Counted from the stretch's first letter, positions 1-11,380 are shown. The stretch is 30,513 nucleotides of DNA from Rhizopus sp. PT2906 (GCA_025529335.1 JAMYHX010000513.1:1-30513), one strand, 5' to 3'. A program made the numbers and translations. Notes: a model not told the origin generated them from the sequence alone.

Positions 1-1433
1 GACCTGAAGAATGTCGTCACAGCAGCAATCAGAACCTTTAGAAGTCTTTGACATCGTTGCTGACCTTTTTTTTTCTTTTTTAGGTTTTCTTTGATGCAAA
101 ACATTGGCTTTTGGGAATAATCTTTAATAAATCATACATTTTTCCTGAATTGACTTTTACTATTGTCTTTATTTACATTGAAAATACTTTTTCTAAATCA
201 CTCAAGTTACTCTATTGAAGATATATCACAGCATCAGAGCTGTACCAATGCCAATGAATGTAGCCAATCCCTTATTACGCATCGCTTGTTAACTTAACAC
301 TAAGAAGCACACAAGGACCCAAGCTACAATGGGATTAATGATAATGGATTTAATGGATGCAGAGCAAAGGTTTATCAAGGCTATTTGTGGTTTAATTCAG
401 AAACTTTTCAGGGATGCTATAAGAGATAAGGCCGTTCTTATCTAGTCTCTTTGATGATCTTGTCACATTCTCTGACAATGAAAATGATCCTAGGGAGCCA
501 AACGGAAACTACAGAGTTATGACAAAGGCTAAATTAAGCAGATAAGAAAGGGAGAAATATATAAAATATATATAAAAAAAAGAATAAGAACTATAAAAAT
601 ACCAAAAAAAAGACTATTGCTTAAACAAAGGAGGAAGGGAGGGCAAGATGACAAAACTGATAAAAAGAATAAAAAAAAGTTTACTTTGCATCAAGTGATA
701 TGCACTCAGTATCTCGCGCTCGTCAACTACAACATTCATAGTAACTACTTGGCTAACCATGGCATACAAACAAGGAGTTACTGGCTAAAGTCAAGAATTG
801 AATAACTCTGTCTTGGGTCAAGAACTGTTACAATAAAGGAAATATGGATGAAGCAACAGAATACATACAGACAACTATTGGTGTGTATGTGTGTGTGTGA
901 ACCATTTAACCAGATGTTCTATAATAACTTCAGTTCATTATACCGTGATGTGGATAAAAAGTATTTAGCTACTATACTCGTTTTGCACTTCATACATTTT
1001 GGTTATGTTCAATAAAACATCATTTTCTTTACGAGACCCATAAAACCTACTGTTGTATTTAGCTTGTTATTTGATTAGATCAATGGCTGGCAAGTTAAAT
1101 TTAGTGATGTGGACACGCTCATCTCAAGAACTATTGATATCAATGAAGCGATACTTTAGAGTATCTTTATAGTTTTATTCAGTATTACGTAAATCATTTT
1201 GGCAACTGCTTAAATTACTATGTCTCTAATACATATCACTAAACATACAATGAGCGTATATTGTGCTTTCCAATCGATTTGCATATCATAAATTCTTTTT
1301 GTTTGCGTGCCCCAACTTTTCTTTTACATACCTGTCTCTCTCCTTCTTTCTTATTTTTTAAACAAATAGAATATTCTCATTGTACTTCAGTGTTAATTAC
1401 TTACCTTTGAATAAACATTGTTTATTTCTTTAG
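1..1433. other. gene-poor left flank
   Basis: I see no convincing gene in this stretch. Short open frames exist (for example 617-805) but are Lys/Asn-rich, match nothing I recognise and sit in AT-rich sequence. The first 51 bases read as an open frame ending in TGA at 49-51, and an AATAAA-like signal lies near 126-131, so the left edge may be the 3' end of a gene outside the window. An overlapping frame starting with ATG at 11 is equally open, so neither can be preferred. A short imperfect GT repeat lies at 880-899. The stretch ends in a pyrimidine-rich TTTCTTTAG that looks like a 3' splice site. Confidence 0.5.
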
Positions 1434-2059
1434 ATGGTTATATTTATTCATTTGAAGATTATAGCATTAGTTCAAGGGCCAGACATCAGTCAAAAAACGA
1501 AACAGAATGCTCTCTTCTTTTATGTGATGCTAACAACTTTTCAAAAAAAAAAACAAGCATTCGTCGTCATTTAGCAGATCACCATGAAATAAAGCCTTCT
1601 TTCGCAAAGGCAGTTACTGCAGTTCCACCTATGGGCTCAGAATTCGCAGGTGCATTTGACATAAATACAATTAAAATGTATGCTTGTCCTTGCTGTGTAG
1701 ATTATTTTCAAAGTCTCAACCTCCTGGAGTCTCACATCAATGATGAGCATTTAACAAAAAAAGAAGGGGAAGGGAAGATCCTGCAGAAAATATCATTTTG
1801 TAAGTGTTTAAACATCGTCATGTTTAAATAAAATAATGCTCTTGTATTTTTCGTCTCAACCAAAGGCTTCCATTCAAAATCAAATTATTTATCAATAGAT
1901 AGGCCTACGATAAGAGTAACTCTGCCAGATATCAAGCCTGTTATTATCAAAAACACAAGAACATATGATGGTGCCATATTGAATGCTTATGAGCAACTAG
2001 TCAACAACAACAAAGAATCTGCCAAAACGTCATATATTGTAGACAACTTATCATTATGA
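1434..2059 (+). CDS. C2H2 zinc-finger protein fragment, two exons, 5' end unresolved
   Basis: The open frame runs 1434-1799, then a 66-bp GT-AG intron (1800-1865, GTAAGT donor) joins in phase to 1866-2059, ending in TGA. The second exon reads on coherently, supporting a real splice. Two zinc-finger-like motifs are visible: an N-terminal C-x4-C ... H-x4-H and a canonical one with CPCC, twelve residues, then H-x4-H near 1680-1750. No in-frame ATG lies near the start. TTTCTTTAG just upstream suggests an earlier exon I could not place. The stop at 2057 may be damage, because a coding-like frame continues in another phase from 2052. It could be a host gene with missing exons or part of an old mobile element. 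Binding of nucleic acid is inferred from the fingers only. Confidence 0.4.
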
Positions 2060-2870
2060 CCTTTTTACAATTTTAACAAAAGATGGAAAGGAAAAATGCC
2101 TTGGCACATGCACCCGTAATCAAAGACCTCCAACATAATCGTGACTTTGTAGAAACCAACTTTTTAAGTAAGCGAAAATTTGAGAAAGAGGACGATATGC
2201 TTTGCATTACATGCATAAAGCATGTTCAAGAAACCTTAGGAACCCTTCTCTTAAACTCACCTTTCACATTTATCATGTTTACATAATCACACATCCCTTA
2301 ATTCTTCATTTATTCATTCTCAGCTAATAGACGACGTCAGGTATTTGAAGTCGTGTATATACTCGGGCCGTACCCTCATTTTAATAGTTCTTTTCTCAGG
2401 TTTATATTAGTTTTTCACTATTTTACAACTACATAAGCAATTATGTGGAATTGTCTCCTGAACTCTGCAATTTGTTCAATCGAGATTGGGAATTCTACCC
2501 TCAAGTAAAATTTGCCACTGCCAAGTTGTTTTCGGGTTCTATATTGTATAATACCAACGTTGGCCAAGCTGTAATTGCCAATACGGTTGAAGCATATGGC
2601 CGGACAAAAGTAGTTGATTCTCATTGTGAACCATGTAGAATAATCAAAGGCAAGGCCCTAAACCGCATCCATCCCTCCATCCATCACAAAATTATACCCT
2701 AATGTTTGGCCTGTCTCTCTGCACCATCCTGACGGCCAGAAACTCAGTATTGGGACCCAAATCTCAAACATTCTAGTTACATTTTGTACAAGGATTGATA
2801 CCAGACAAACAGCCAATATTGGTTCCGCGAACAGTCATTTCCAGCTTTTATCCAAGACTCGTAATCTACA
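2060..2870 (+). pseudogene. coding-like debris downstream of the zinc-finger frame
   Basis: Several coherent pieces occur in different frames. Bases 2052-2150 read as a Lys/Cys-containing segment that would continue the preceding zinc-finger protein after a one-base shift. A longer frame (about 2400-2702) follows a TTCTCAG that could be a 3' splice site and contains CEPC and an aromatic-rich stretch. I do not recognise a family. The pieces may be later exons of the zinc-finger gene or fragments of a mobile element. No full-length frame can be built by eye. Confidence 0.3.
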
Positions 2871-3413
2871 ATGATATTTGTTGACGAAGAGCGCTTAGAA
2901 GCTGCTTTGAATATGTTTAAGGGCACACATATGACTACTTATCTTCAAGGTAGAAACGATAGAAAGCTCAAAGGGAAACATACAGACTTCCTTTGTAATT
3001 TTTATAAGCAAAACACTACTGCAGCCCTTTGAGAGGCAAGAGATGCACTACTTTCTGTCTTCCCTGATTTGATTTCAATTACTTTATCGGGTTTACATAA
3101 GCACCTTATTAATCATGCGTCATTTGCTTTGAAAAAAGTTAGATAAAGTTTTTGCTGCTAGAGCAACTGAGAATACGCTGCGGCTACGTAGGAAAGTGTA
3201 TTGGCATGGAAAGCAGATCAAGCAATGAATTGGCATAATAGTCGTATTTTCATTGATGAAGCTAGGTTTAATATGCATATTAGACGGAAATTTGGTAGAT
3301 CAAAGCGTGGGATACCTGCTAAAGCAGCTTTTCCTTCAATGGAGGTGTCACCGTGGGATGCAAATCGATTGGAAAAGCGCAATACGGCTTATTTTCCCCA
3401 AAAGAGTATCTGA
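2871..3413 (+). pseudogene. degenerate IS630/Tc1-mariner-type transposase
   Basis: Three pieces in shifting frames resemble transposases of the Tc1/mariner-IS630 superfamily common in Mucorales. An ATG at 2871 opens a helix-turn-helix-like N-terminal region, broken by an in-frame TGA near 3030. It continues to a TAG-x-TAA region near 3142, shifts frame through an Arg/Ala-rich helical linker, and shifts again near 3198 into the segment containing FIDEARFNMHIRR, where the Asp is the expected first catalytic residue. The last piece carries GRSKRGIPAKA, a motif I associate with Mucorales copies, then loses similarity. The second Asp and final Glu/Asp are missing, so the copy is truncated and inactive. 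I found no terminal inverted repeats by eye. Confidence 0.7.
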
Positions 3414-3596
3414 TGGACGAAATTAAACCCGGTCTGGAAAACTCAGGACTGAGAAAGGTCATCTTTCGTTGGTTAGGAGTATTTTTCTGGTCGGAAAATA
3501 TATTCCTAAAGTATTGCCCTAATGGTGTTTTTATGCAATGCTATAAAATAAGCTCAGTTTCTTGTTCCTTTTCTTTTTTTTCCCAGAGTAACTCAA

Positions 3597-4609
3597 ATGG
3601 CTTCATCTCTTCGCGGTATCTTTGTTCCTATTCCCACATTTTTTAAAGAAAACGAGGATTTAGATTTAGATTCTCTTGACCTTCATGTTCAATACTTGTC
3701 TAAAAGTGGTATTGCTGGTATTGTCGTTTTAGGCTCTATGGGTGAGGCAGTGAGTCTTTCAGACGAAGAAAGGGGTCAAGTTATCAAGCAAGTCGTGACA
3801 TCAGTCAAGAAATATAACCCAAACCTTATTATCATTGCAGGAACATCGTCTCAGAGTGCAAGAAACGTCATTTCTTATACTAGACAAGCAGCAGCTGCTG
3901 GTGCTCAATATTGTCTGATTTTGCCTCCCTCTTTTTACCGTGGTTCGATTACAGACGATGCGTTGGTTGCTTTTTATACAGCAGTAGCGGATCAATCACC
4001 ATTACCAATCATTATCTATAATTACCCAGGTGTCTGTCAGGGCATAGATGTCAGTACCAAAGTGCTTGTTCAACTATCCAAACATAAAAATATTGTTGGC
4101 TTAAAGGGAACAGATGCAAATGTAGGAAAAATGGCAGACTTGGTTCAAAAAACAAATCCAAAAGGTGAGCCAAAAAAAAATAACAATAATAGGAAATGGC
4201 TGGTTTGAATACTGATTATATGTGAATTCTGGAAGAATTTGCATTGTTAGCGGGCTCTGTCGATTTTTTCTTGCCAGAGCTTTTAATAGGTGCAGTAGGA
4301 TTAATACCAGGTGCTGGTAACGTATTCCCTGCATTGTGTGCTGAAATTCAACGGCTATATGACAATAAACAATACGACGAGGCAGCTCGACTTCAACGAC
4401 AACTTGTAGAGGCTGACGATGCTCTCTGTCGATGGTATGGTGTTCCAGGCGCTAAGAGCTATATATTCAGAAAGTTTGGCTACGGACAAGGTATCTGTCG
4501 TAATCCGCTTCAAAGGGTTACAGAAGACCAAGCTGTAAAGATTGAACAAGCAGTTGATCCTGTGGTCTCTCTTGAAGAGAATCTTAAATCTAATTGGACA
4601 AACAAATAA
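3597..4609 (+). CDS. DHDPS/HOGA-family class I aldolase
   Basis: Two exons, 3597-4164 and 4236-4609, joined in phase 1 across a 71-bp intron (GTGAGC donor, GGAAG acceptor), give 313 residues, the usual length for this family. The (beta/alpha)8 barrel signature is intact: GSMGE (about 46-50) for the substrate carboxylate, YNYP (141-144) with the conserved Tyr, and the Schiff-base lysine K170 in IVGLKG. The C-terminal half resembles human 4-hydroxy-2-oxoglutarate aldolase, including AGSVDFFLPE and a C-terminal GVPG. Fungi make lysine by the alpha-aminoadipate route, so lysine synthesis is unlikely. More likely roles are 4-hydroxy-2-oxoglutarate (hydroxyproline) or 2-keto-3-deoxy sugar-acid cleavage. 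The alternative acceptor near 4192 hits a stop, which supports the chosen splice. TTTTCCCAG 10 bases before the ATG suggests a 5'UTR intron. Confidence 0.88.
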
Positions 4610-4757
4610 ACAAATCAGTGACTTGTTTTTAAAATTTTTCGACTCCCTCTCTTTCCTTTCACCACTTCTCTCTTCCCTTTCTACCCTTTTTTCGCTCCGG
4701 ACTGAATCCAACACGGACCAGACAAGTTGAGAAAAATTTAAGCACAAATATACACAA

Positions 4758-6203
4758 ATGGATTCTACTTCAACTTCTTCTACTCAACCCGAAACAGTCT
4801 ATGTGACACCTCAGCAGCCTGAACAACCGCAACAACAGCCCACTGTTACTACTATTCAAGAACAACAACCTCAGCAACAACAACCACCACAACAGCCTTC
4901 TCCCTCAACTTCTCAAGATCAAGAGGAAGAATGCAGCATCCTTTCTCCCACTTTAGCAGACATCTTGAGCGATGATCGTATTCTACGATTTTATCAATGT
5001 GTTAAAGATATCAGAACTCAAAACTCACCGAAACAGACTGCAGCCATGTTTTTTGCACTATGTCATGCTCTCGGCGACTCTGTCTCTTTTTTGAAAGTTC
5101 CCAATATGTCTAAAATCATGTTTCGTCAAGAACAACAAATATTTGGCGTCAACGTAGCTGGTACACAACATGATATCTTTCAGAGTGCAGTGCTTCCACC
5201 ACCACCAGAGCATAATATACCAATGGCTATTGCTGATAACACAAATACAAGTCTGATGCATGATGTCGATTCAAGTCACGGTACATCCAACCTTTTTACA
5301 GCCACAGCAGATAATCAGCATATACTTCAAGCGGCTTTAGCCTCGGTTACTGCCGCTGCTGCTGCCGCTGCATCCAATTCTTCCGTGCCGGATACTATTT
5401 CAACTAAGAGAAGAGGGCAGGATCTGAAAGGAACAACAACAAAGCGAACGAAAAAGGCTTCTCCTAGAGATAAAGAATATGTTGTTAGAAGTAAGTGTCA
5501 ATATTGATGATCATATAGAGATAATGAACCGGTTTCTCTATTTATAGGAAATGAAATTATTCAGGATCTATTAAAACTATCAGACGTTGATCTGCTGCAT
5601 CAAGCCAACACAATTGATCCTGAAGTCAAGTTAATCATCCAGGGGCAAGAACGCTCCACTAAACTGGGCGCCTTGGCTCCTCTTCATCGATTTGCTGCAT
5701 TTGCCAACTTGCCTGCACACTATGACTGTGACTTTGCTCCAAAGAATGCAGGTGTATACTTTAACTATGAGTACTTTCAACTCTATTTGGCTTACCGAGA
5801 CTTGGAAATCGAACGACAACAGCAACAGCAGCTGGAAGGCTCAGCCGATCATCGACCCATCTTGGTACAATGCCGTGCCGATATCGAAAAGGTATTGGTC
5901 AACACAAACTGGGAAGCTATTCGTCGACGATTGACAATTGGCGAACGTATCTATCAAGTGTGTGATATCCTCGGAAGAGGGTTCCTATTGCTTAGTAAAC
6001 AAGTATCTGGACGTAAATTATTACACAACTTTAATGCCGGTGAATGGGCTGAGTTCATGCGCGAGTTCCGAAAGCCTGAAAACCAGGCCTTACTTGATAA
6101 TTTGCAAGCACGATATAACCCTACTCGATTCTATGGTCAACCCCAAAGCAAAGAAGCTACGATTACGGTAGCTGAGGCTACTCCTACTCCAGCTGAGCAA
6201 TAA
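4758..6203 (+). CDS. Gln-rich protein with a conserved-looking helical C-terminal half, unknown function
   Basis: Exons 4758-5490 and 5548-6203 join in phase 1 across a 57-bp intron (GTAAGT...TTTATAG), giving 462 residues. Residues 1-60 are low-complexity Gln/Pro/Ser/Thr. A globular-looking segment follows (about 60-110), then a poly-Ala run (near 200). A basic stretch with KRRGQ and TKRTKK (about 215-235) looks like a nuclear localisation signal. The C-terminal half (245-440) is a well-behaved helical sequence rich in Leu, Tyr and Arg, interrupted by a short poly-Gln. I do not recognise the family. Composition suggests a nuclear, perhaps transcription-related protein, but this is inference. 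It starts 148 bp after the aldolase stop on the same strand and ends convergent with the P450 reductase gene, 216 bp away. Confidence 0.8.
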
Positions 6204-6419
6204 TTAATCATTACTCTTTATATTAATGACAAATATACACAACATTTATAAATGCATTGCTCTCAAAAACTATTTTTAAAAAGTTACTGATGGTAACTAT
6301 TCTTGTATTTGAGAGTGTATTCTTTGGACAGAACATAATCTGCTTCCTTTTTATTTGAATAATTAGAGTACTTTGTATACAATATATTTTTTCATGTAGA
6401 TACAATAGAATAACAATTA

Positions 6420-8616
6420 TTAGCTCCAAACGTCTTCTTGATAACGACCTGTCGTTCTCAGGCCTTTCACAAACTCATGCGCCTTGGTTTCTGTCATGCC
6501 TCCAAATTCGACTGCACAATTAATAAAGGTTTGATTCACATCGCGTGCCATATTCTTAGCATCACCACAAACATAAACATAAGCCCCCTTGGTCAACAGA
6601 TTCCAAACACGTTGGCCTTGTTCCATAAGTCTATGTTGAACATAAATCTTCTGAGGCTGATCACGCGAGAATGCAGTAAAGATACCAGAATCTTCACCCA
6701 AAGTCTGAAAGAGCTCTGCCCACTCTTCGGCATAAAGATAGTCCTGATCATGGTTACGGGAGCCGAAAAAGAGTAAAGTTGCGCCGATTGGCTTGCCGTT
6801 ACGTTTTTCCAGTGCACGCTCATGAACGAAGCCACGGAAAGGAGCAACACCTGTACCTGGGCCTACCATAATAATCGGAACAGTTGGATTACGAGGCAAC
6901 TTGAATTGAGAATGGCGTATGTGAATAGGCAGTCTTTGACAATAGCCTTCTGAATTTATAAAAGCGCGACGAGGACCAGCCAAGTCATAGGCTGGTATGT
7001 TTTGCTCACGTGGCCTGTGCTGTACATGGATATTGTATAGGAAGTTCGTGCAGACACCATACACCGTGCGCTGAGGAGTAGATGTAGGATGATACTGAAG
7101 AGTAACAACTGTCGCAGAGACGATGTGAGGGCTTTCTTTTGCTGAACTGGAAATGGAATAGAATCGTGGCTGCAAACGATTTATGTTTTCGACGATCAAG
7201 TCAAAGGGCACAGAACTCCAGGTTTGTTTGGTCACTAGTTGAAGCACTTCACCCAAATTACGACATGCATCAGCTACTTTAACTCTATATTCATCCTTAT
7301 CATTTGCTAAACGAGTTAAAACCTCCCTGGCTTCTTCATTAGGCGCGTATTCGATCAGAGTCTGAAGGGTTTGACGAGAGGCAGGGGCACAAATTTCCAA
7401 ATAATGTCTAAACATAGAGCGATAAGTAGTCGGGACAGGGAAAGGATGCTTTTTTGAAGCGGCTGGATCAATGGCTTGAACCATGATAACCGTATCTAAC
7501 TTGTCAGTCAGGTTTAACACAGATGCAAGTCGCTCTACTTCCTGTTCATTATTTGTTGGCCAAATTGCGATATGATCACCCGTCTGATAACTCAAGTTGG
7601 TATTGCTGATATCGAATTCTATATGCAAACAGTGGCGATCAGTTCCTTGAAATAGTTCACGTGTAGTTACGATAGGCACAACATAGGGGTGTTTGGCATC
7701 ATGGGCAATCCTTCTACATGTTTCAAAGGTTACTACTCATTGCTCACACATTCTTTATAACCTACGTGGTTGAGGATGGCTTCTCTGTCAATTCACCAAA
7801 ATAGACTTGCTCCTTTTCATACTGAGCCAGTTCTTGTACACAATAGATAGGCTCTCTCGGACCTGAACGACTCTCATCTACACCCAATGTTTCACAAAAC
7901 GCGGGCCACATTTTTTCTTTCCAACTTAAAAAGTCTTCCTCCAAGGAACCGTCATCATCGCCTTCACCACGTTCACCTATAATATGCGCACCAAGTTTTG
8001 ACAGACAATTATGTACTTTACGAGATACTTCATTGTATTGTTCATAGGTCTTGTTACCAAGGCCAAACAGAATGTAATTTAAGTTTGACAGGTCACTTTC
8101 CCCTTGACTAAACAGTGGCTCTTCCTCAGTGATGAGATCCCAAAAGTCAACAGCATTGTCAGTTGGTTCACCTTCACCATATGTTGCAAGAACAAAGATG
8201 ACCAGGTGATCCTTTGGCACTTGGTCCAAATAAGAGAGATCATATAATTCAAGATCGGCGGTCATTGCACTGACTCTAAAGCGTTGAGAGCATTCCTTTG
8301 CAAGACGTCCAGCGTAACTTTCAGCAGTGCCTGTTTGAGAACCATAAAAGACGATGACCCTACGACCCTAATACAGATGTGTAAACAAGTATTGATTTTT
8401 ATATGTTGTCCTATTTACTTGTTCTTTCATGACTTTGACAAAATTTGTTTCCCTTTGAACTGTATTGGCTTTGGTGCTGTTATCAGTTGATGTATGATCA
8501 TTTTTGAATAATAGACTCGTAATCCATTTTCGATTAAACCATGCATATGTTAATAAGCCAATGCTGCACAATAATAAAATATCTGAAAGATCAATCAGTT
8601 TAATGTCATCATCCAT
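6420..8616 (-). CDS. NADPH-cytochrome P450 reductase
   Basis: Three exons (8616-8419, 8367-7766, 7713-6420) with introns of 51 and 52 bp give 697 residues, the normal size. The enzyme passes electrons from NADPH through FAD and FMN to ER cytochromes P450 and other haem partners. An N-terminal membrane anchor lies at about 9-27. The FMN domain has YGSQTGTAE (74-82), ATYGEGEPTDNA and GLGNKTYEQYN. The FAD domain has RFYSISSS (450-457) and GVCTNFL (486-492). The NADPH domain has GPGTGVAPFRGF (551-562), FFGSRN and CGDAKNM (649-655). The C-terminus EDVWS carries the penultimate Trp that stacks on FAD. All expected motifs are present. The second splice is supported by restored reading into AHDAKHPYVV, the usual linker to the FAD domain. 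Confidence 0.95.
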
Positions 8617-9188
8617 TATATGAGCGTGGATTATAGGAGAAAGAAAGAAAGATCGGAGGGGCTAACCGAATTAAAAAAAAATTTAAACTATTAAAATCAA
8701 AAGAAATGATAAATGAATGACCTACATTATGCATATCTGTTATTGCCACCCTCCTTTTCCTTCTTTTTTTTTTTACCTAAAAGGAAAAAAGAAGAATAAA
8801 GAAAGTATCTATCATGTGTCATATTATGGTGTAGCCAAAAAAAAAATAGAGGGTTTGCTCATTCGTTATTTTAAACGGAGGATGATTTTATTGTGTGATT
8901 TGTTTTAAGCTATCTATAAAGTCATTAATCAAACTTTGTAATACACGTCAAGACCCAAAATGGCAGGGCTACCTCCGTGCAACTACACTGTGCCTGTTTC
9001 CATTTCTAATCACAGCTGATGTCATGCAAATGAAAGTATAGTACAACTGATATCACAAAAGGATTACATGCTTTGGTCAAGGTTTATTAAGCTTGTTTTC
9101 TTTGGATATGAATGATATTTGCACCAAAATGTATAAAATAGTAACTAGAAGAATAAAGAGAGTAAAAAAATGAGGGGAGGGGGGTATT
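8617..9188. other. intergenic region upstream of P450 reductase
   Basis: It separates the reductase start from the 3' end of the next minus-strand gene, so it should contain the reductase promoter. It has A/T-rich homopolymer tracts (for example near 8675 and 8765). An open frame at 8717-8908 on the plus strand is Lys/Tyr-rich with no recognisable domain and is probably chance. Confidence 0.5.
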
Positions 9189-9705
9189 TTAGCAGGCTGA
9201 GACATAGCAAGAAGCATCGACAAACTCCCTACAAAGTCAAGAGTAAGCTTCTTTTCAATGAATAGTATTCATATACATACCATTCTCCTTCAATCGTCTC
9301 ATATATCATTTCATATTTTGATAATGCTTGAGAAAGGTCATCCAGGGCTGCTTGAACAGAAGAAATACCTTCATCATCAAATACAGACCAGAGTTGCTCC
9401 GATAGATAGTCTCTTAATTGCAAGCATTCCTCATATGCGTCCTATAAAACAATGAATGGATCGACCAGATAGAATAGTCAAAATACGCACCTTTGCTATT
9501 TCATTTGTCTTGATCTGATGTGGTTCCATCATAGCCAATGTCTGTAAAAGAAACGAACTGACTTTCTTTGAGTCTGAAATGGCCTCTTCCACACTAAGGT
9601 TTGAAGGAGCTGTCTAAAAAGAAATGAGACAATGGCTTTCTTTCCTTCCAAGCATCCAGTACTAACCTTTGTAATGGTATAACCAGCGATGATGCATGAG
9701 GACAT
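9189..9705 (-). CDS. small GAT-domain-like helical protein, four exons
   Basis: Exons 9705-9667, 9613-9491, 9441-9281 and 9228-9189 join through introns of 53, 49 and 52 bp, all GT-AG, giving 363 nt and 120 residues. The length is an exact codon multiple and every phase agrees. Residues about 25-105 look like the three-helix GAT fold of TOM1/GGA/Lsb5-type trafficking adaptors. A first helix ends in LLQTLAMM, a second contains the pattern of Cys and Leu around YEECLQLRDYL, and a third ends in LDDLSQALSKYE, resembling the typical LL.xND.L...LxxY pattern. GAT domains bind ubiquitin or Arf GTPases, but no VHS domain or clathrin box is present. The C-terminus is short and has two Cys. If the last intron is retained, the tail differs and ends at 9229. 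The family call is tentative. Confidence 0.65.
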
Positions 9706-10438
9706 TTTATGAATAGAATAAAGGAAGAAAATAAAGAAAAGAAAGAGACCAGGAAGAACTCTCCTTTTATAGATGGCCAAAAAATTCAAAAAGAATTTTC
9801 ACATGTTTATGCCAAAAGCTGAGTTCACGTATGCTCTTTATGTTCAAGTCTATTTTTTTTCCCAAGAAGTTGGAGTAAACGAGATAAAGTTCATTTCCAT
9901 ATACAATACGGTTTCCATGGAACCAATACTCTTTTTTTGTAGATTATTCCATGGCAATAAATTGATTCAGGGTTTTCACGTGTTCGGTTCTTTTTTTTGC
10001 TGTGTTCAAGTCCTTCGTACATTTACCTCAGCACTCTGTTCATTCATGCAGGCGTTTCATTTTTATTTTTCGAGCGGGCGAAACATTAGTGACACGACTG
10101 TATATATTGTAATGTAATATACAATGACACGTAGTATTCCTCAGTAATTTATATGTACGTACGTATCTTTAGTTGATGGTTTACTGACCTGCTAACCACG
10201 TGATTTCTTTTTTGCATGGAGGGCCCTACGCAAACAATACATCTATGTAAAAATGCTTTGAGCCAACTTGACCGTGTACAAGACTTCTCTATGGCACAAT
10301 ACTGAGATATATATACCAAGTAGGCGAAAATATATGATGCATTTTGTATGGTTAACTCAGCTTGAAATAAGTGATAATATTATATATTGAGCATATTTTT
10401 ATTAACATGGGTGTACATATACAACAAATGATTTCAAA
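9706..10438. other. intergenic region upstream of the small helical gene
   Basis: No gene supported. A plus-strand open frame at about 9773-10117 is rich in Phe and Cys, has no recognisable domain, and overlaps the region expected to hold the promoter of the minus-strand gene. Near 10098-10127 there is a small AT-rich imperfect inverted repeat around GTATATATTGTAATG. Otherwise I see nothing. Confidence 0.45.
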
Positions 10439-11380
10439 TCACTGTTCTTGGTAGACTTTTCTCTTCTTCCTTGGTTGTTTTTCCAGCATGAACTCCTCCC
10501 AGTCGAAGCAGGATTTTAAATCCTCATCATCGTCCATTCCTTCAATCTTTTTTGAGAAGCTCCTCCTCTAAAGCACCATCCATCTTACAATGATTATCAT
10601 CTTCAACGTCATATTCATTTGGATTGTATGGGCTATCATATTTCAGGTTCAAATTGTCATTATCCTCAAAATTAAGCAGTTCCACTTCCTCCCTTTGCTT
10701 CTCCTTCAAAATCAAGTTCATTTTCTCGCAATTGCTGAAGACGAGACGACGCAGAGAAAGAACAGCAAGTAGAAATTTTGAGAGCTTTTCCAAATTATTG
10801 TATGACTTTGGCATAGAGAATGTGTCTTTTCTATATGTGATGGTATGGTCAGGTGTCAAGGTGCGAGTAGCAGATATTACAAGCTTGGTCTCTTCCCATT
10901 AGCAGGTGATGGCTTCGAGTTTATTTAGCAGCTTGATGCTTCCAATTTCCTTCAACTATTTTTGCAGCATCATCCTCTGCATAACCTTATTCTTTTCCAG
11001 ATCACTCTTTACTCCTTTCTTTTCCGGGCTTCTTCTTCAGTTGATATCAAGTCTGTATCGTCATTTAAATTTCTGAGTATAGAGTCATTGTGCTGATCTG
11101 GCTTGTTTGGGAAGAACCTGGTGATGTTTAAATAACATTCGCTACGTTTTGTCTCAAATTCCTCATCGTTGATGAAAGCTTTGTCAAATATATATGAATA
11201 AACATTAGTCTGTACCAATCCTCGTTATGGTCTCTCTTTAACAGTTACTTGGATTCCTATAGTGTTTGTGCAGGGGCCAACGTCGGTCGGATAAACTTGG
11301 AGTTTGTTGTTAATTGTCGCATGGAGAAAACTTTCTGCAGTAAGTCTTCTACATCAGCAACGCAGTTTGACGTGTTTAAT
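10439..11380 (-). pseudogene. degenerate minus-strand gene, unknown family
   Basis: Long coding-like blocks lie on the minus strand, broken by stops and shifts. One reads from about 11335 to 11009 with one internal TAA near 11225. A second, shifted block covers 11010-10860 with stops, and a third runs 10859-10542. After a shift in an A-run near 10550 the frame continues to a TGA at 10439-10441 through a basic tail containing PRKKRKVYQEQ, an SV40-like nuclear signal pattern. Composition is acidic/basic and helical, with no domain I can name. It is probably a remnant of a mobile-element gene or host gene. Its 5' part may continue beyond the adjacent MULE (see 14774-15000). Confidence 0.5.

Noticed and set aside
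1..51. possible 3' end of an upstream gene (16 codons then TGA), or an overlapping start at ATG 11
   Set aside because: Two competing open frames and no context to choose; too short to call.
617..805. 62-codon plus-strand open frame
   Set aside because: Lys/Asn-rich translation of A-rich sequence with no domain, in a gene-poor region.
9773..10117. 114-codon plus-strand frame
   Set aside because: Phe/Cys-rich, no domain; lies just upstream of the small spliced gene where its promoter should be.
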